A program made the translations under genes and the position numbers. From Paenibacillus polysaccharolyticus (lineage in GTDB: Bacteria > Bacillota > Bacilli > Paenibacillales > Paenibacillaceae), in NCBI RefSeq assembly GCF_900102085.1, contig NZ_FMVM01000001.1, positions 434,001 through 498,000 of the forward strand: a stretch of 64,000 nt of DNA, in the 5' to 3' direction. Positions 43,830 through 53,093 of this stretch are shown piece by piece (positions within the stretch are counted from its first letter, which is position 1; each line of letters begins with the position of its first letter). A model generated the notes under the pieces. It was not told the DNA's origin and did no database searches. It saw only the letters and a program-made list of their open reading frames with translations.

Positions 43830-46706
43830 TCATGCACTATTCAGATCATCCTTTTCAGGATTTTCTCGCACAATCTGCATTTCATCTGACCCACTTTGTA
43901 CCCTAATCTGCAGATCACCATCCTCAGGCATGATATCCACATAGCGATCTCCACAAGTGTCCTTGGCCTCCCACTCATTCAGCCTGATGACAAAACCCAG
44001 ATGATGCAGACCGGGAGCTACGCGGAACCGTGCTTTCGCAACATGGCCTACCCGCTCCAAGCGAATGGCTCCATCCTCCATACCCGTTCCCCATACCCAA
44101 ACATCCCAGCCGTCATAACAGCCATCAGCGCGTTCGTAACAGATGGTCACGGTTCGTGACAGGTATCTGTGAACCGTAACCGCATATGCCGCACGAACGG
44201 AGCCTATTTCTGCGATGATCATGGACTTCCCCGAAGTCAGCGCCCTCACGATTCCCGCTTGGCTTACAGCAGCTACATCCGAATGAGCAGAACTCCAGCG
44301 AATATGAGCATCTGTAAGGGGTTGCCCATATTGATCCAGCACCAACGCACGGAAACGACTAACTCGAGTTGTATATAGCACTGGTTCACCTATGATCTCG
44401 ATTCGCTCAGCGTAGCGGATATCGACCTGAACGGTACAAGACGCTGTGATCGAACCGACGCTTGCCGTAATTGACACTACACCACGACTCAATGTACGAA
44501 TAGTGCCATCTTTTTCTATACGAACCATGTCTGGATCAGAAGAGTTCCATACCACAGGTACATTTTCCAATACATTGCCGATATGATCTCTCACCGTTGC
44601 TCGTAGCTGAGAAGTTTCCTGCGGAGCAAATACCCTGCGCGGAAGAGCGATTTGCAGTGCAGCCGGTTCTGACTGGGGCGTGAGCTCCTTGTCGTACAGA
44701 ACCATAAGCGACCAACGTTCCATCTGAACCTCCCCCGTAACCGTCTCAATCACGTCGGTTCCAGCGGTATGATGATTCACAACAACCTTCCACTCACCCT
44801 CATCCAGGTGTATGGTCTGAGATTCCTCCGAACCGTTATAGATAATCATAATCCGATGCCATGAATCTTCGTTCGCTCCATGTTCAAGCATATACGCAAC
44901 AACGTTTCCATCCATCCGAATGAAGCGGAGATGTCTGCGAATCTGTTCTGCCTCCATCATACGGAACGCCGGATGGGTGCGCCGCAAGTGGATCAGCCCA
45001 CGATAATAGTCAAATACAGGCCTGAATCGGGCTTTATTGGCCCAAGTGATCGTATTTACCGCATCACCGCTTCGATAACTGTTATGATCTCCAGCCTTGG
45101 ATCTTAACATCTCATCACCGGCATGTAGAAACGGTATTCCCTGTGAAGTAAGCAGGATGCCAGATGCAAGAATGGAACGGCGAACCATTTCATTATGCAA
45201 TACATCTGCTTCATCGACATATCGATACGGATCTGCAGCCTTAACCGCCGACTCGGCACTGCCTCCCTCCACAGGCTGTCCGTCTTTCCATACAGGAAAG
45301 CCCAGATCATGTCGAAGATGGAGCGAGGTAGCCATTTTATCCCAGAGATTCAGGTTATCATGGGCGGTCACATAATTAACGGTTTCGGCGGGGGATGAGG
45401 TGAAGTCATCCAGTGCTCCCGCAACACCTTTGCCTATTTCATATTCCAAGCCGCCGGCACCTGTGATGAATCCTCTACTGCTACCGTCACTGTCTCCTTT
45501 AATCGCACCGCGAAAATGATCATTGAATACAGCAAATCCTTTGCCTCTCTGTGTTCCCTTGAGGGTTTGACGACCCAGCGGAGAGTCGCCTCCCATCCAC
45601 GGCTCTCCATAGATCAGAAAGGTAGGGTCTATCTTTTCTTTTAACTGACGGGTAAGCTCACTCATCGTGTCCAGATCAATCAGTGCCATCAGATCAAACC
45701 GGAATCCGTCAATATGATATTCTTCTGCCCAATAGCGTAAGGAATCCAGAATATATTTTCGTACCATAGGACGTTCTGTTGCCAGTTCATTCCCTACACC
45801 TGAACCGTTGCTGAGTGTACCATCTTCATAATAACGATAGAAGTAACCTGGCACGATTCGCTCAAAAGGGCCTTTTTCCACACTGTACGTATGGTTGTAC
45901 ACGACATCAAGCACAACACGGATCCCTTGCTGGTGCAAGGACTGAATCATCGCTTTGAACTCCCGAATACGAACAGCAGGATCTCGGGGATTCGTCGAAT
46001 AGGAACCCTCAGGTACATTATAGTGTTGCGGATCATAGCCCCAGTTATAGGGTACTTTGGCCGTTGGATCGGTGTTCGCTACTGCGAGTTCATTTACCGT
46101 CTGGTAATCGGCCACAGGCAGCAGATGTACATGGGTAATCCCCAGTTCAACCAAATGATCGACGCCAATTCGGTTGCCTGTCTCATCGGTAAGCCCGGTA
46201 GCCGTAAAAGCCATATACTTTCCTTTGTACGGAAGTTCGGCCTGAGGATCGGAAGAGAAGTCTCTTACGTGCAGTTCATAGATGATCGCATCAACCGGGC
46301 TTACAAAGGCGGGCTTTACATCTTGATCCCATCCCTCTGGATGAGTCATATTCAGATCAATGATCGCCGTCCGTTGCCCATTGGCTGTAACTGCTCTGGC
46401 GTAAGGGTCCGCTACTATTTCTACCCGTTGATCATGATGAACGATGCGATACATATAAAAGTGTCCTGCCCAGTCGCCCGAAAGAGTCCGTTGCCAGATC
46501 CCGTCCGGGTCACGTGTCATCTCAAATGCCTGACCATCCTCATGATGGGACACTTCGCCAAGATCGTTATACTCTCCCTCATATTCGAAAACTAATATAT
46601 TAACCAGCTGTGCTGTAGGCGCCCATACTTTGAACGTACTCGCAGCACTGGTATAAGTTAAGCCAAGATCGTTGCCTTCATAACAAAAAGAAGTCCATTC
46701 CGGCAT
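43830..46706 (-). CDS. Type I pullulanase with two Ig-like domains and a C-terminal CBM41-like domain
   Basis: This protein of about 958 residues cleaves alpha-1,6 bonds in pullulan and limit dextrins. An N-terminal CBM48-like domain (about 5-110) is followed by the GH13 core with YNWGYDPQHYNVPEGSY, DVVYNH, GFRFDLMALID (nucleophile Asp), IYGEPW (acid/base Glu) and NYVTAHDNLNLWDK. About residues 690-845 are two bacterial Ig-like (BIG2) repeats (WNSSDPDMVRIEKDGTIRTLS; WSSAHSDVAAVSQAGIVRALT). The last 110 residues contain ICYERADGCYDGWDVWVWGTG, matching CBM41 starch-binding domains. There is no signal peptide. ATG 46706 is preferred over GTG 46715 because AGGCGGTG lies six bases upstream. Confidence 0.9.
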   Translation of the reverse strand: MPEWTSFCYEGNDLGLTYTSAASTFKVWAPTAQLVNILVFEYEGEYNDLGEVSHHEDGQAFEMTRDPDGIWQRTLSGDWAGHFYMYRIVHHDQRVEIVADPYARAVTANGQRTAIIDLNMTHPEGWDQDVKPAFVSPVDAIIYELHVRDFSSDPQAELPYKGKYMAFTATGLTDETGNRIGVDHLVELGITHVHLLPVADYQTVNELAVANTDPTAKVPYNWGYDPQHYNVPEGSYSTNPRDPAVRIREFKAMIQSLHQQGIRVVLDVVYNHTYSVEKGPFERIVPGYFYRYYEDGTLSNGSGVGNELATERPMVRKYILDSLRYWAEEYHIDGFRFDLMALIDLDTMSELTRQLKEKIDPTFLIYGEPWMGGDSPLGRQTLKGTQRGKGFAVFNDHFRGAIKGDSDGSSRGFITGAGGLEYEIGKGVAGALDDFTSSPAETVNYVTAHDNLNLWDKMATSLHLRHDLGFPVWKDGQPVEGGSAESAVKAADPYRYVDEADVLHNEMVRRSILASGILLTSQGIPFLHAGDEMLRSKAGDHNSYRSGDAVNTITWANKARFRPVFDYYRGLIHLRRTHPAFRMMEAEQIRRHLRFIRMDGNVVAYMLEHGANEDSWHRIMIIYNGSEESQTIHLDEGEWKVVVNHHTAGTDVIETVTGEVQMERWSLMVLYDKELTPQSEPAALQIALPRRVFAPQETSQLRATVRDHIGNVLENVPVVWNSSDPDMVRIEKDGTIRTLSRGVVSITASVGSITASCTVQVDIRYAERIEIIGEPVLYTTRVSRFRALVLDQYGQPLTDAHIRWSSAHSDVAAVSQAGIVRALTSGKSMIIAEIGSVRAAYAVTVHRYLSRTVTICYERADGCYDGWDVWVWGTGMEDGAIRLERVGHVAKARFRVAPGLHHLGFVIRLNEWEAKDTCGDRYVDIMPEDGDLQIRVQSGSDEMQIVRENPEKDDLNSA

Positions 46707-47030
46707 CGTTCTCACCGCCTTTATATCCTTTAATTTCGTATTGTCCCGATGTTACGAAGTGGGACGCCTTTTGTCAACCCGGGGTTGTCTGTACTCAACA
46801 TATCGGTTAGATCGAAACAATTGATGAGCAATCGCTTTCATCTATCATATGTAAACAAGCGCAGCGGTTGACAACGTATGTACCTATGGAATCAAAAAAA
46901 CACCCTCTTTTGATATCAAAGAGAGTGTTCCACTGAATGACTTTTAAACTGAAATACATCGTTATGACTTACTGCCCTGTTGTTAGATAAAAGCAGACAT
47001 TTTATCATCCTTGTACAAGCCTGACTTTCT
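46707..47030. other. Intergenic region between the pullulanase genes
   Basis: It holds the terminator of the upstream pullulanase at 46897-46930 and presumably the promoter of the downstream one. A cre-like sequence near 46829-46845 has two mismatches to the consensus and is not called. No gene was seen. Confidence 0.6.
46893..46930 (-). terminator. Intrinsic terminator of the shorter pullulanase gene
   Basis: On the minus strand AACACTCTCTTTG-AT-ATCAAAAGAGGGTGTT is followed by TTTTTGATT. It lies about 100 bases after the stop at 47031. Confidence 0.85.
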
Positions 47031-49178
47031 TCAAGAGGACTGCGAAAATAATACGGTCATGGATAACATGCTGACCTGTACTTGATTGTTGTTAGTCTCT
47101 TGATTGTCTGAGCTGCTCTTGGTGCTCTTTTTGCTATGTTGAGTGTTCTGATCGTGGATGGTACGAAGCGTATTTACACCAGCATGTCCTTCTTCAACAA
47201 CCACTCTCCATGTGCCTGAAGGGATAGAGATCCGATGAGATTCTTTGGTCGCATTGTAGATCACGATAATCCGTTGCCATGCATCATTCACATCTGCACC
47301 CTGCAACTCGAATGCTAAAAGTCCTTTATCTTTTTGCAAAAGTCGAACATGCTTCTCAATCGCTTCGCGTGTACGCAGGCGAAAAGCAGGATGCTCCCGC
47401 CGCAGGCGAATCAGGCCACGGTAATAGTCGAATACGGGCTTAAATCGTTGCTTCTGATCCCAATGTATGGCGTTGACTACGTCTCCACTCTCATGACTGT
47501 TAGCGTCCCCGTATTTACTTCGTAACATCTCATCTCCTGCCGCAATCAGCGGAACACCTTGTGAGGTAAGTACAATACCGTTTGCAAGAAGGCAGCGTCT
47601 CACGGTTTCGTTTCCGAGCACATGCGCTGGATCGATCTGAAGATAAGGATCAGCCTGTCGCACAGCCTCTTCCACATTGTCGAACCCCCGGATACTCCCA
47701 TCCTCATCATACGTCAGAAAGCCTAGCTTATCTTGTAACCCTTGCGTACGCGCCACCTTATCCCACAGATTAAGATTGTCATGTACAGTTACATAATTAA
47801 TAGTCTCAGATGGACCTTCCGTAAAATCATGAATAGACCCTTGCACGCCTGTCCATAACTCCGATTCTTTCCCGTCTTCACCCGTCGCAAAACCTTGGCC
47901 GTCCCCATCACTGTCTCCTTTAATGACACCACGGAAATTATCGTTAAACACTGCAAAGCCTGCTCCGCGCTGTGTTCCTTTCAAGGTCATCTCATCACCC
48001 AAAGGTGATTCCATTGCTCCCCAAGGTTCGCCGTATAACAAGATGGAGGGAGATACCTCAGTATGAAGCTCGGATGCGAGCTGTTTCATCGTCGTAACAT
48101 CCATCAGCCCCATCAGATCAAAACGAAAACCGTCCACATGATATTCCTCTGCCCAGAAACGCACCGAATCGATAATAAATTTACGAACCATAGCTCGTTC
48201 TGTTGCCACCTCATTGCCTGTGCCTGAACCGTTACTGTACGTTCCGTCGGCATGCTGACGATAATAATATCCGGGAACGAGCTTCTCAAATGAACTCTCC
48301 GCTGTATCAAACGTGTGGTTGTACACGACATCCATAATGACACCTATCCCTTTACGATGAAGTGCAAGCACCATGGACTTGAATTCACGAATTCGCGTTA
48401 CGGGTTCATCTGCGCGTGATGCATAAGATCCTTCCGGAACATTGTAATGCAGCGGATCGTAACCCCAATTATAGTTAGAGGCATCCTTAGGATCATCATC
48501 TACCTTCGCCTCGTCTACCGTAGCAAAATCAAATACAGGCAACAGGTGTACATGTGTAATGCCTAGTTCAACCAAATGATCGATTCCAAGCGTATTACCT
48601 GTTGCATCTTGAAGCCCAGTCTCGGTGAAAGCCAGATACTTTCCTTTGTTCGCAATCCCGGAAGAAGCATGAATGGAGAAATCCCGGACATGTAGCTCAT
48701 ACAGGACAGCATCCGTGGGATGACTCAATTCGGGACGTTCATCCTGTTGCCAACCCTCAGGGTGAGTCTCTTGCATGTCCACAATAACACCCATTTCACC
48801 GTTCATGGTTACAGCTCGCGCGTAAGGATCAACCGTGATCGTTGAAGTTCCATCGGCAAAAGTTGGCTTGAACATATAGCGATAACCTCGTAAATCCCCT
48901 TCCACTTCTAAAACCCAAACATCCTGTTCACCGGAATGCATTGGGATGTTGCTCTGCTTCAACGCGTTCGGGATGTCATCGGGACTTCCACCTGTGAGGG
49001 GTGGGTACAGAAGCAGTTCCATTTGAATCGCAATGGGAGACCAAACTTTGAAAGAACAAACAGCCGGTTGAAGGGTAACCCCAAGATCCCCCCCTTTATA
49101 TGTACTCGTGATTGAAGCCATATCTGTTTTCCGGGCAATCTGCTGTTGCTGTTGCTGTTGTTGAACTTCGTCAATCAT
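47031..49178 (-). CDS. Type I pullulanase
   Basis: This 715-residue paralogue of the neighbouring pullulanase is a cytoplasmic-type amylopullulanase/debranching enzyme without a signal peptide. It has an N-terminal CBM48 region, the pullulanase signature YNWGYDPLHYNVPEGSY, and GH13 regions DVVYNH, GFRFDLMGLMD, LYGEPWGAMESPLG and NYVTVHDNLNLWDK. It stops after the C-terminal beta domain and lacks the Ig-like and CBM41-like parts of its neighbour. The N-terminus has a Q8 tract encoded by CAG/CAA repeats; GAGGGG seven bases upstream supports ATG 49178. The C-terminal tail has a low-complexity Ser/Lys/Gln/Asn stretch. Confidence 0.92.
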   Translation of the reverse strand: MIDEVQQQQQQQQIARKTDMASITSTYKGGDLGVTLQPAVCSFKVWSPIAIQMELLLYPPLTGGSPDDIPNALKQSNIPMHSGEQDVWVLEVEGDLRGYRYMFKPTFADGTSTITVDPYARAVTMNGEMGVIVDMQETHPEGWQQDERPELSHPTDAVLYELHVRDFSIHASSGIANKGKYLAFTETGLQDATGNTLGIDHLVELGITHVHLLPVFDFATVDEAKVDDDPKDASNYNWGYDPLHYNVPEGSYASRADEPVTRIREFKSMVLALHRKGIGVIMDVVYNHTFDTAESSFEKLVPGYYYRQHADGTYSNGSGTGNEVATERAMVRKFIIDSVRFWAEEYHVDGFRFDLMGLMDVTTMKQLASELHTEVSPSILLYGEPWGAMESPLGDEMTLKGTQRGAGFAVFNDNFRGVIKGDSDGDGQGFATGEDGKESELWTGVQGSIHDFTEGPSETINYVTVHDNLNLWDKVARTQGLQDKLGFLTYDEDGSIRGFDNVEEAVRQADPYLQIDPAHVLGNETVRRCLLANGIVLTSQGVPLIAAGDEMLRSKYGDANSHESGDVVNAIHWDQKQRFKPVFDYYRGLIRLRREHPAFRLRTREAIEKHVRLLQKDKGLLAFELQGADVNDAWQRIIVIYNATKESHRISIPSGTWRVVVEEGHAGVNTLRTIHDQNTQHSKKSTKSSSDNQETNNNQVQVSMLSMTVLFSQSS

Positions 49179-49311
49179 ATCAATTCCCCTCTCGGTGAGC
49201 GTCGTATGTTATTCATGTAAAACGGAATGTAGAGCGTGGTGCCAAGTGAGTATCAGGAAAGTGCTCCTTACCCTTTATACCCGTTCAACGGATCAAGCAT
49301 AATCTGTTTAT

Positions 49312-49357
49312 ACAAAAAAGAAGTAGCCGTGACGCAGACTCACATCACAGCTTCTTC
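49312..49357 (-). terminator. Terminator of the DUF5704 gene
   Basis: On the minus strand AAGAAG-CTGTGA ... TCACGG-CTACTTCTT, a stem with a small bulge, is followed by TTTTG. It lies about 45 bases after the DUF5704 stop. Confidence 0.7.
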
Positions 49358-49398
49358 GTATATAAAGCTTCTACTTTTATTTCAAACCCGTCGTTTCG

Positions 49399-52300
49399 CT
49401 AATGAGGTACCTGCGCTTGAAAATCATCACGGCTGGATTGATCTGCATGATACCACACCACATCTCCATCTCTCGTCTGCCATCTTATCCCCTGTTCATC
49501 CGCTGGACTTCCATTAAAACCTTCCAGTTTCCATTGATTCATTAATGGGGCGTGCATATATTGCAGATGAGGCGCGAGTGTATTGCCATTTTGTAACGTT
49601 TCCAGATTAAAGTTCACTACAATGTATCCATCTTGCAGGAATACAGGAGCCTTGTCATCTAGCAAAGTTTCTCGGGTCAGACGCTCCAGATTCGTGCCTT
49701 TGGGAACAGCATATACATCGGCTGGCAGGCTATATTCTCCGTACCAGCGCTGTATGGCGGCATTCGCCCGATCTATATCCACCCCGGAAGGAAGGTCTGT
49801 TTTTGGACCTATGAGTGTACGAATCTGTGACGGGAGAATCATCCAATCGTACCTGCCTGTCCAAGTTTGACGATGTGACGTCTGGGTCACAAACCGAACC
49901 ATCGCCTGTTCCAGCGTATACAACTGCCGATCTTCTGGTGTCCATTCATGGGTGTACTGATAGCGTGCTGTATCGCTGAGTTCCATTCCAGGCACATTTC
50001 GTAGCCTTGCGTTCAGCACTACATAACGCTTCTCAACATCCTGTGCAGATCCAATACGGATAAGTTGCTGCTGCCCTCGATGGTAGTACAAATCCACTTC
50101 CTGCCTCTTGGTTCCGTCTTTGGGGATATAAAAGAAAGTTGGTGTGATTCGAATACCATCCTGTTTGCCAAACATGTTCCCCTTGGTCTTCACATCAAAC
50201 TTAAAGTGATAACCTGTCTTCACAGCGACATTGCGGTATCCCTGCACAGGGTGGCTACCTGGGCGGATTGGCAAAACATACGGAGCCAGGTTGCCCCTCG
50301 GATCTCCATCAATTTCATTTGTTCCTGTCCAGTAGTTAACACCCGTAGGCTCGGGACTTCCTGGTCTTTGACGAAACACCCTCTCCCAATGATAGTCCGC
50401 GATATCTGTGATTCGAAAATCATACAATCGCCCAATGACCTCCACAGCTACCGTATCCGTTGCGACATGATGTGTCAGATCCGTATTAGCATCAGGTTGT
50501 TCTGTGAACTGCATGGGTGCATTCTCTGCGATGTTGCGGAACTCAATCTGATATGCGCCTTCATCAATCCAGACAGGAAGCACAAAGGTAGTATCCAGTT
50601 GATTGACGGGAATATTAACCCAAGTTTGGGCTGGAATAAAGCTGCTTTTGCCATCCGTGTAAACATCGAACGGGAAACGCACCTGTTTACTGCGAAAATA
50701 CTTCCCGTAATCGCGATTTCCGTAACCTGGATAACGTACTCCATCTAGATGTTGTCCTGACGTGGGGATACGAACCAGGAATGGACGCTCCAGAATTAAC
50801 GCCGCCCGCACAGGATCTGGCTTTGTTTTCTGGTTATGCGGCTGGTCATCCGAAACCCAAGCATAGTTGACCACTGGTGTATGTACCGTGACCGGATTGA
50901 TACCGGGAATTGAAAACCGCTGATTTTGTCCACCGTTTACGTTTTCAGGGAGTAGTCCGTAGAATATGTCACCCGTGCTCGGCTGATCTGCTCTGTTCAT
51001 CAGTGTGTTCTGAATGGTTAATCTGTTCTGATATAACACATCATCCCCGATCATATGAGGCTGTGGAATCATTCCAGGTCTGGGGGCTTCCTTCTGGGCT
51101 GGGGTATTATTCATAATAGTCGTACCATTAAAGACCACTTTGTCATTGTTAACCGCATTCTCCTGAACCACCGCTTCTGCTTCTGCTTGAAAAAGTGAAG
51201 TTTCCATCGGCGTAGGCGGCTCAGTGGAACCTCCAGGGACAGTCTGGGTACCCAGATCAATCTCACGACATGGCGAAGGTTTAACATGGCTCTGCACAGC
51301 AGTATCCGTCATAGATTGTAGAGTTGGAGGTATGTAGGAATTTGGTGTCAGCGTAACTACACCTCCGTAACCACCAAGCGCATAGTTAGACACCTTGGCT
51401 TCATTTAATTTGTAGACCTCTAAGTTATCAATCTGCCAATAACTATATCCCCTTGTTACTCGCATCGATCGATCACCTGGCACATCACGTTCTTTGGGCT
51501 CTGGTTGTGTGCCTGGATCCCCCTCACCGCGGGAAGGTCGGCCTGGTATTGTCCACGTTTTGTGGTACGTCTTCTTGACTTTAACATCATAGGTCACTGT
51601 GCCCGTCATGTTCACCCATCGGTGCTGAAACAAATATCCTTTGGCGAGAACATTTGCATATAAATCTTCCGACGTTGGGATTCCTCGTGTAACATCAAAT
51701 TTCTCGGCACCCCGGATGTCTGCTCTGAGCACCCCTTGAACCGAAGGATCCATCTCTTTAGCTTCAAGTACTGCGCCTCGACTTGGTGGACTGATGCTCA
51801 CCGGACAGGCATTCGCAGGATCGTTTCCTGGATCTTCACCGCCCGTGTCTCCTCCACCTCCGCCATTAGAGCATTCCTTGACCTCAAGCTCTTGTTCAGC
51901 CTGTTCATCTATACGCTGGGCGGTATCCAGGAAATGAGCTTTGATGATCGTAGTACCCACAATGCCCTTTGTTGTAATTTTGCCATCAGCACCGATTGTC
52001 GCCACAGAAGCATTCGAACTGCTCCACGTCAATTTGGGATGCACCGTCAATTTATGGATACTTCGATCCGATTTGGTAAGGACCGCTTCCGCCTGCAATG
52101 GTGTTGTCGTAGATTTACAGGCATTGGGCAGGTTCACAACCAGTCCCGGTTCGGACGTCACGGTAACGGTGGCTGTATCCGAAATGAGATATGTACCATT
52201 GTTCCAGATTGCACGTACCGTAACCGTTCCAGGGCTTTCTGCTTTTAACATACCTGTCTTTAGTTCAATGCTTGCCACCGCTTCGTCCGAAGAAAACCAT

Positions 52301-53067
52301 TTAATCTCCGTCTCCCTGCCAGATACATCGACCCCCTCATTCCACGTTGTGGAACCATAGCCTTTGGTCTTTACTTTGGCTACCATCTGTTTGGTCTGGC
52401 CAATGGTAAGGGTAGTATCAGGTGTAACGTCAATCTCTTTTTCTTCCTCTAGATCACCTTCCCAAATGATGTCCATAGGGGTGAAGTAGGCTACGTTGTA
52501 CTTTGGACAGCCAGCAGTTGTTCTACCACCATTATCAAATGGCTTATGCTCCGTTGGTACATGATATCCTCCAGTGATTGTCCTGATCGCAACAACAGTT
52601 GATAAGAACGGAGGTCTAATATCTCCTATACCAGTATACGAATTTTGATCTGCTCTTCCTTGATATTTAACATCATGAATACGTATGTTTTTAACTTTAT
52701 TAGTATCGATTCTTGTAGAATTGTAATCAGGCCAGTCTGTTGGTGGCCAATTACTAAAATCTACACTATCGGGAACCTCTGTAGCTGCAGGAAATGGATT
52801 TGAGCAACTCCCTGCATTATTTGCATAGGTCGGTCCTCCTGAATGATCAGCTCTAAATTTCCCATTATTCTCTTGGTACCAATACACTCCTGGATTTCCC
52901 ACTCTAGGGTTCGCTAGTATGGTAACATACTGAGGGCTCTTCATTCTTTTAGGTCCATACTCACTTGTAACAGCATTTACTATGTTTGACGTCAATATTA
53001 ACGCTGTGAGTTGTAAGATCAACACTCCAAATAATATAGCTACACAAGAATATATTGCTTTTCTCAT
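49399..53067 (-). CDS. Large secreted DUF5704-type protein with Ig-like domains
   Basis: This 1222-residue protein has an N-terminal hydrophobic signal (about 5-30), a unique region (about 30-205), two bacterial Ig-like BIG2 segments (about 208-300 and 305-395; WFSSDEAVASIELKTGMLKAESPGTVTVRA; WSSSNASVATIGADGKITTKG), a Gly/Asp linker with NGGGGGDTGG, and a C-terminal region of about 800 residues. I associate that region with the Paenibacillus DUF5704 family, from memory. No catalytic motif was recognised; it is probably a surface or cell-wall-associated protein. It follows the SLH-protein gene by 26 bases in the same operon. Confidence 0.75.
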   Translation of the reverse strand: MRKAIYSCVAILFGVLILQLTALILTSNIVNAVTSEYGPKRMKSPQYVTILANPRVGNPGVYWYQENNGKFRADHSGGPTYANNAGSCSNPFPAATEVPDSVDFSNWPPTDWPDYNSTRIDTNKVKNIRIHDVKYQGRADQNSYTGIGDIRPPFLSTVVAIRTITGGYHVPTEHKPFDNGGRTTAGCPKYNVAYFTPMDIIWEGDLEEEKEIDVTPDTTLTIGQTKQMVAKVKTKGYGSTTWNEGVDVSGRETEIKWFSSDEAVASIELKTGMLKAESPGTVTVRAIWNNGTYLISDTATVTVTSEPGLVVNLPNACKSTTTPLQAEAVLTKSDRSIHKLTVHPKLTWSSSNASVATIGADGKITTKGIVGTTIIKAHFLDTAQRIDEQAEQELEVKECSNGGGGGDTGGEDPGNDPANACPVSISPPSRGAVLEAKEMDPSVQGVLRADIRGAEKFDVTRGIPTSEDLYANVLAKGYLFQHRWVNMTGTVTYDVKVKKTYHKTWTIPGRPSRGEGDPGTQPEPKERDVPGDRSMRVTRGYSYWQIDNLEVYKLNEAKVSNYALGGYGGVVTLTPNSYIPPTLQSMTDTAVQSHVKPSPCREIDLGTQTVPGGSTEPPTPMETSLFQAEAEAVVQENAVNNDKVVFNGTTIMNNTPAQKEAPRPGMIPQPHMIGDDVLYQNRLTIQNTLMNRADQPSTGDIFYGLLPENVNGGQNQRFSIPGINPVTVHTPVVNYAWVSDDQPHNQKTKPDPVRAALILERPFLVRIPTSGQHLDGVRYPGYGNRDYGKYFRSKQVRFPFDVYTDGKSSFIPAQTWVNIPVNQLDTTFVLPVWIDEGAYQIEFRNIAENAPMQFTEQPDANTDLTHHVATDTVAVEVIGRLYDFRITDIADYHWERVFRQRPGSPEPTGVNYWTGTNEIDGDPRGNLAPYVLPIRPGSHPVQGYRNVAVKTGYHFKFDVKTKGNMFGKQDGIRITPTFFYIPKDGTKRQEVDLYYHRGQQQLIRIGSAQDVEKRYVVLNARLRNVPGMELSDTARYQYTHEWTPEDRQLYTLEQAMVRFVTQTSHRQTWTGRYDWMILPSQIRTLIGPKTDLPSGVDIDRANAAIQRWYGEYSLPADVYAVPKGTNLERLTRETLLDDKAPVFLQDGYIVVNFNLETLQNGNTLAPHLQYMHAPLMNQWKLEGFNGSPADEQGIRWQTRDGDVVWYHADQSSRDDFQAQVPH

Positions 53068-53093
53068 TACAACCTACTCACCATCCTACTGAA

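Noticed and set aside
46829..46845. cre site upstream of the larger pullulanase
   Set aside because: GCAATCGCTTTC has two mismatches to the cre consensus at invariant positions.
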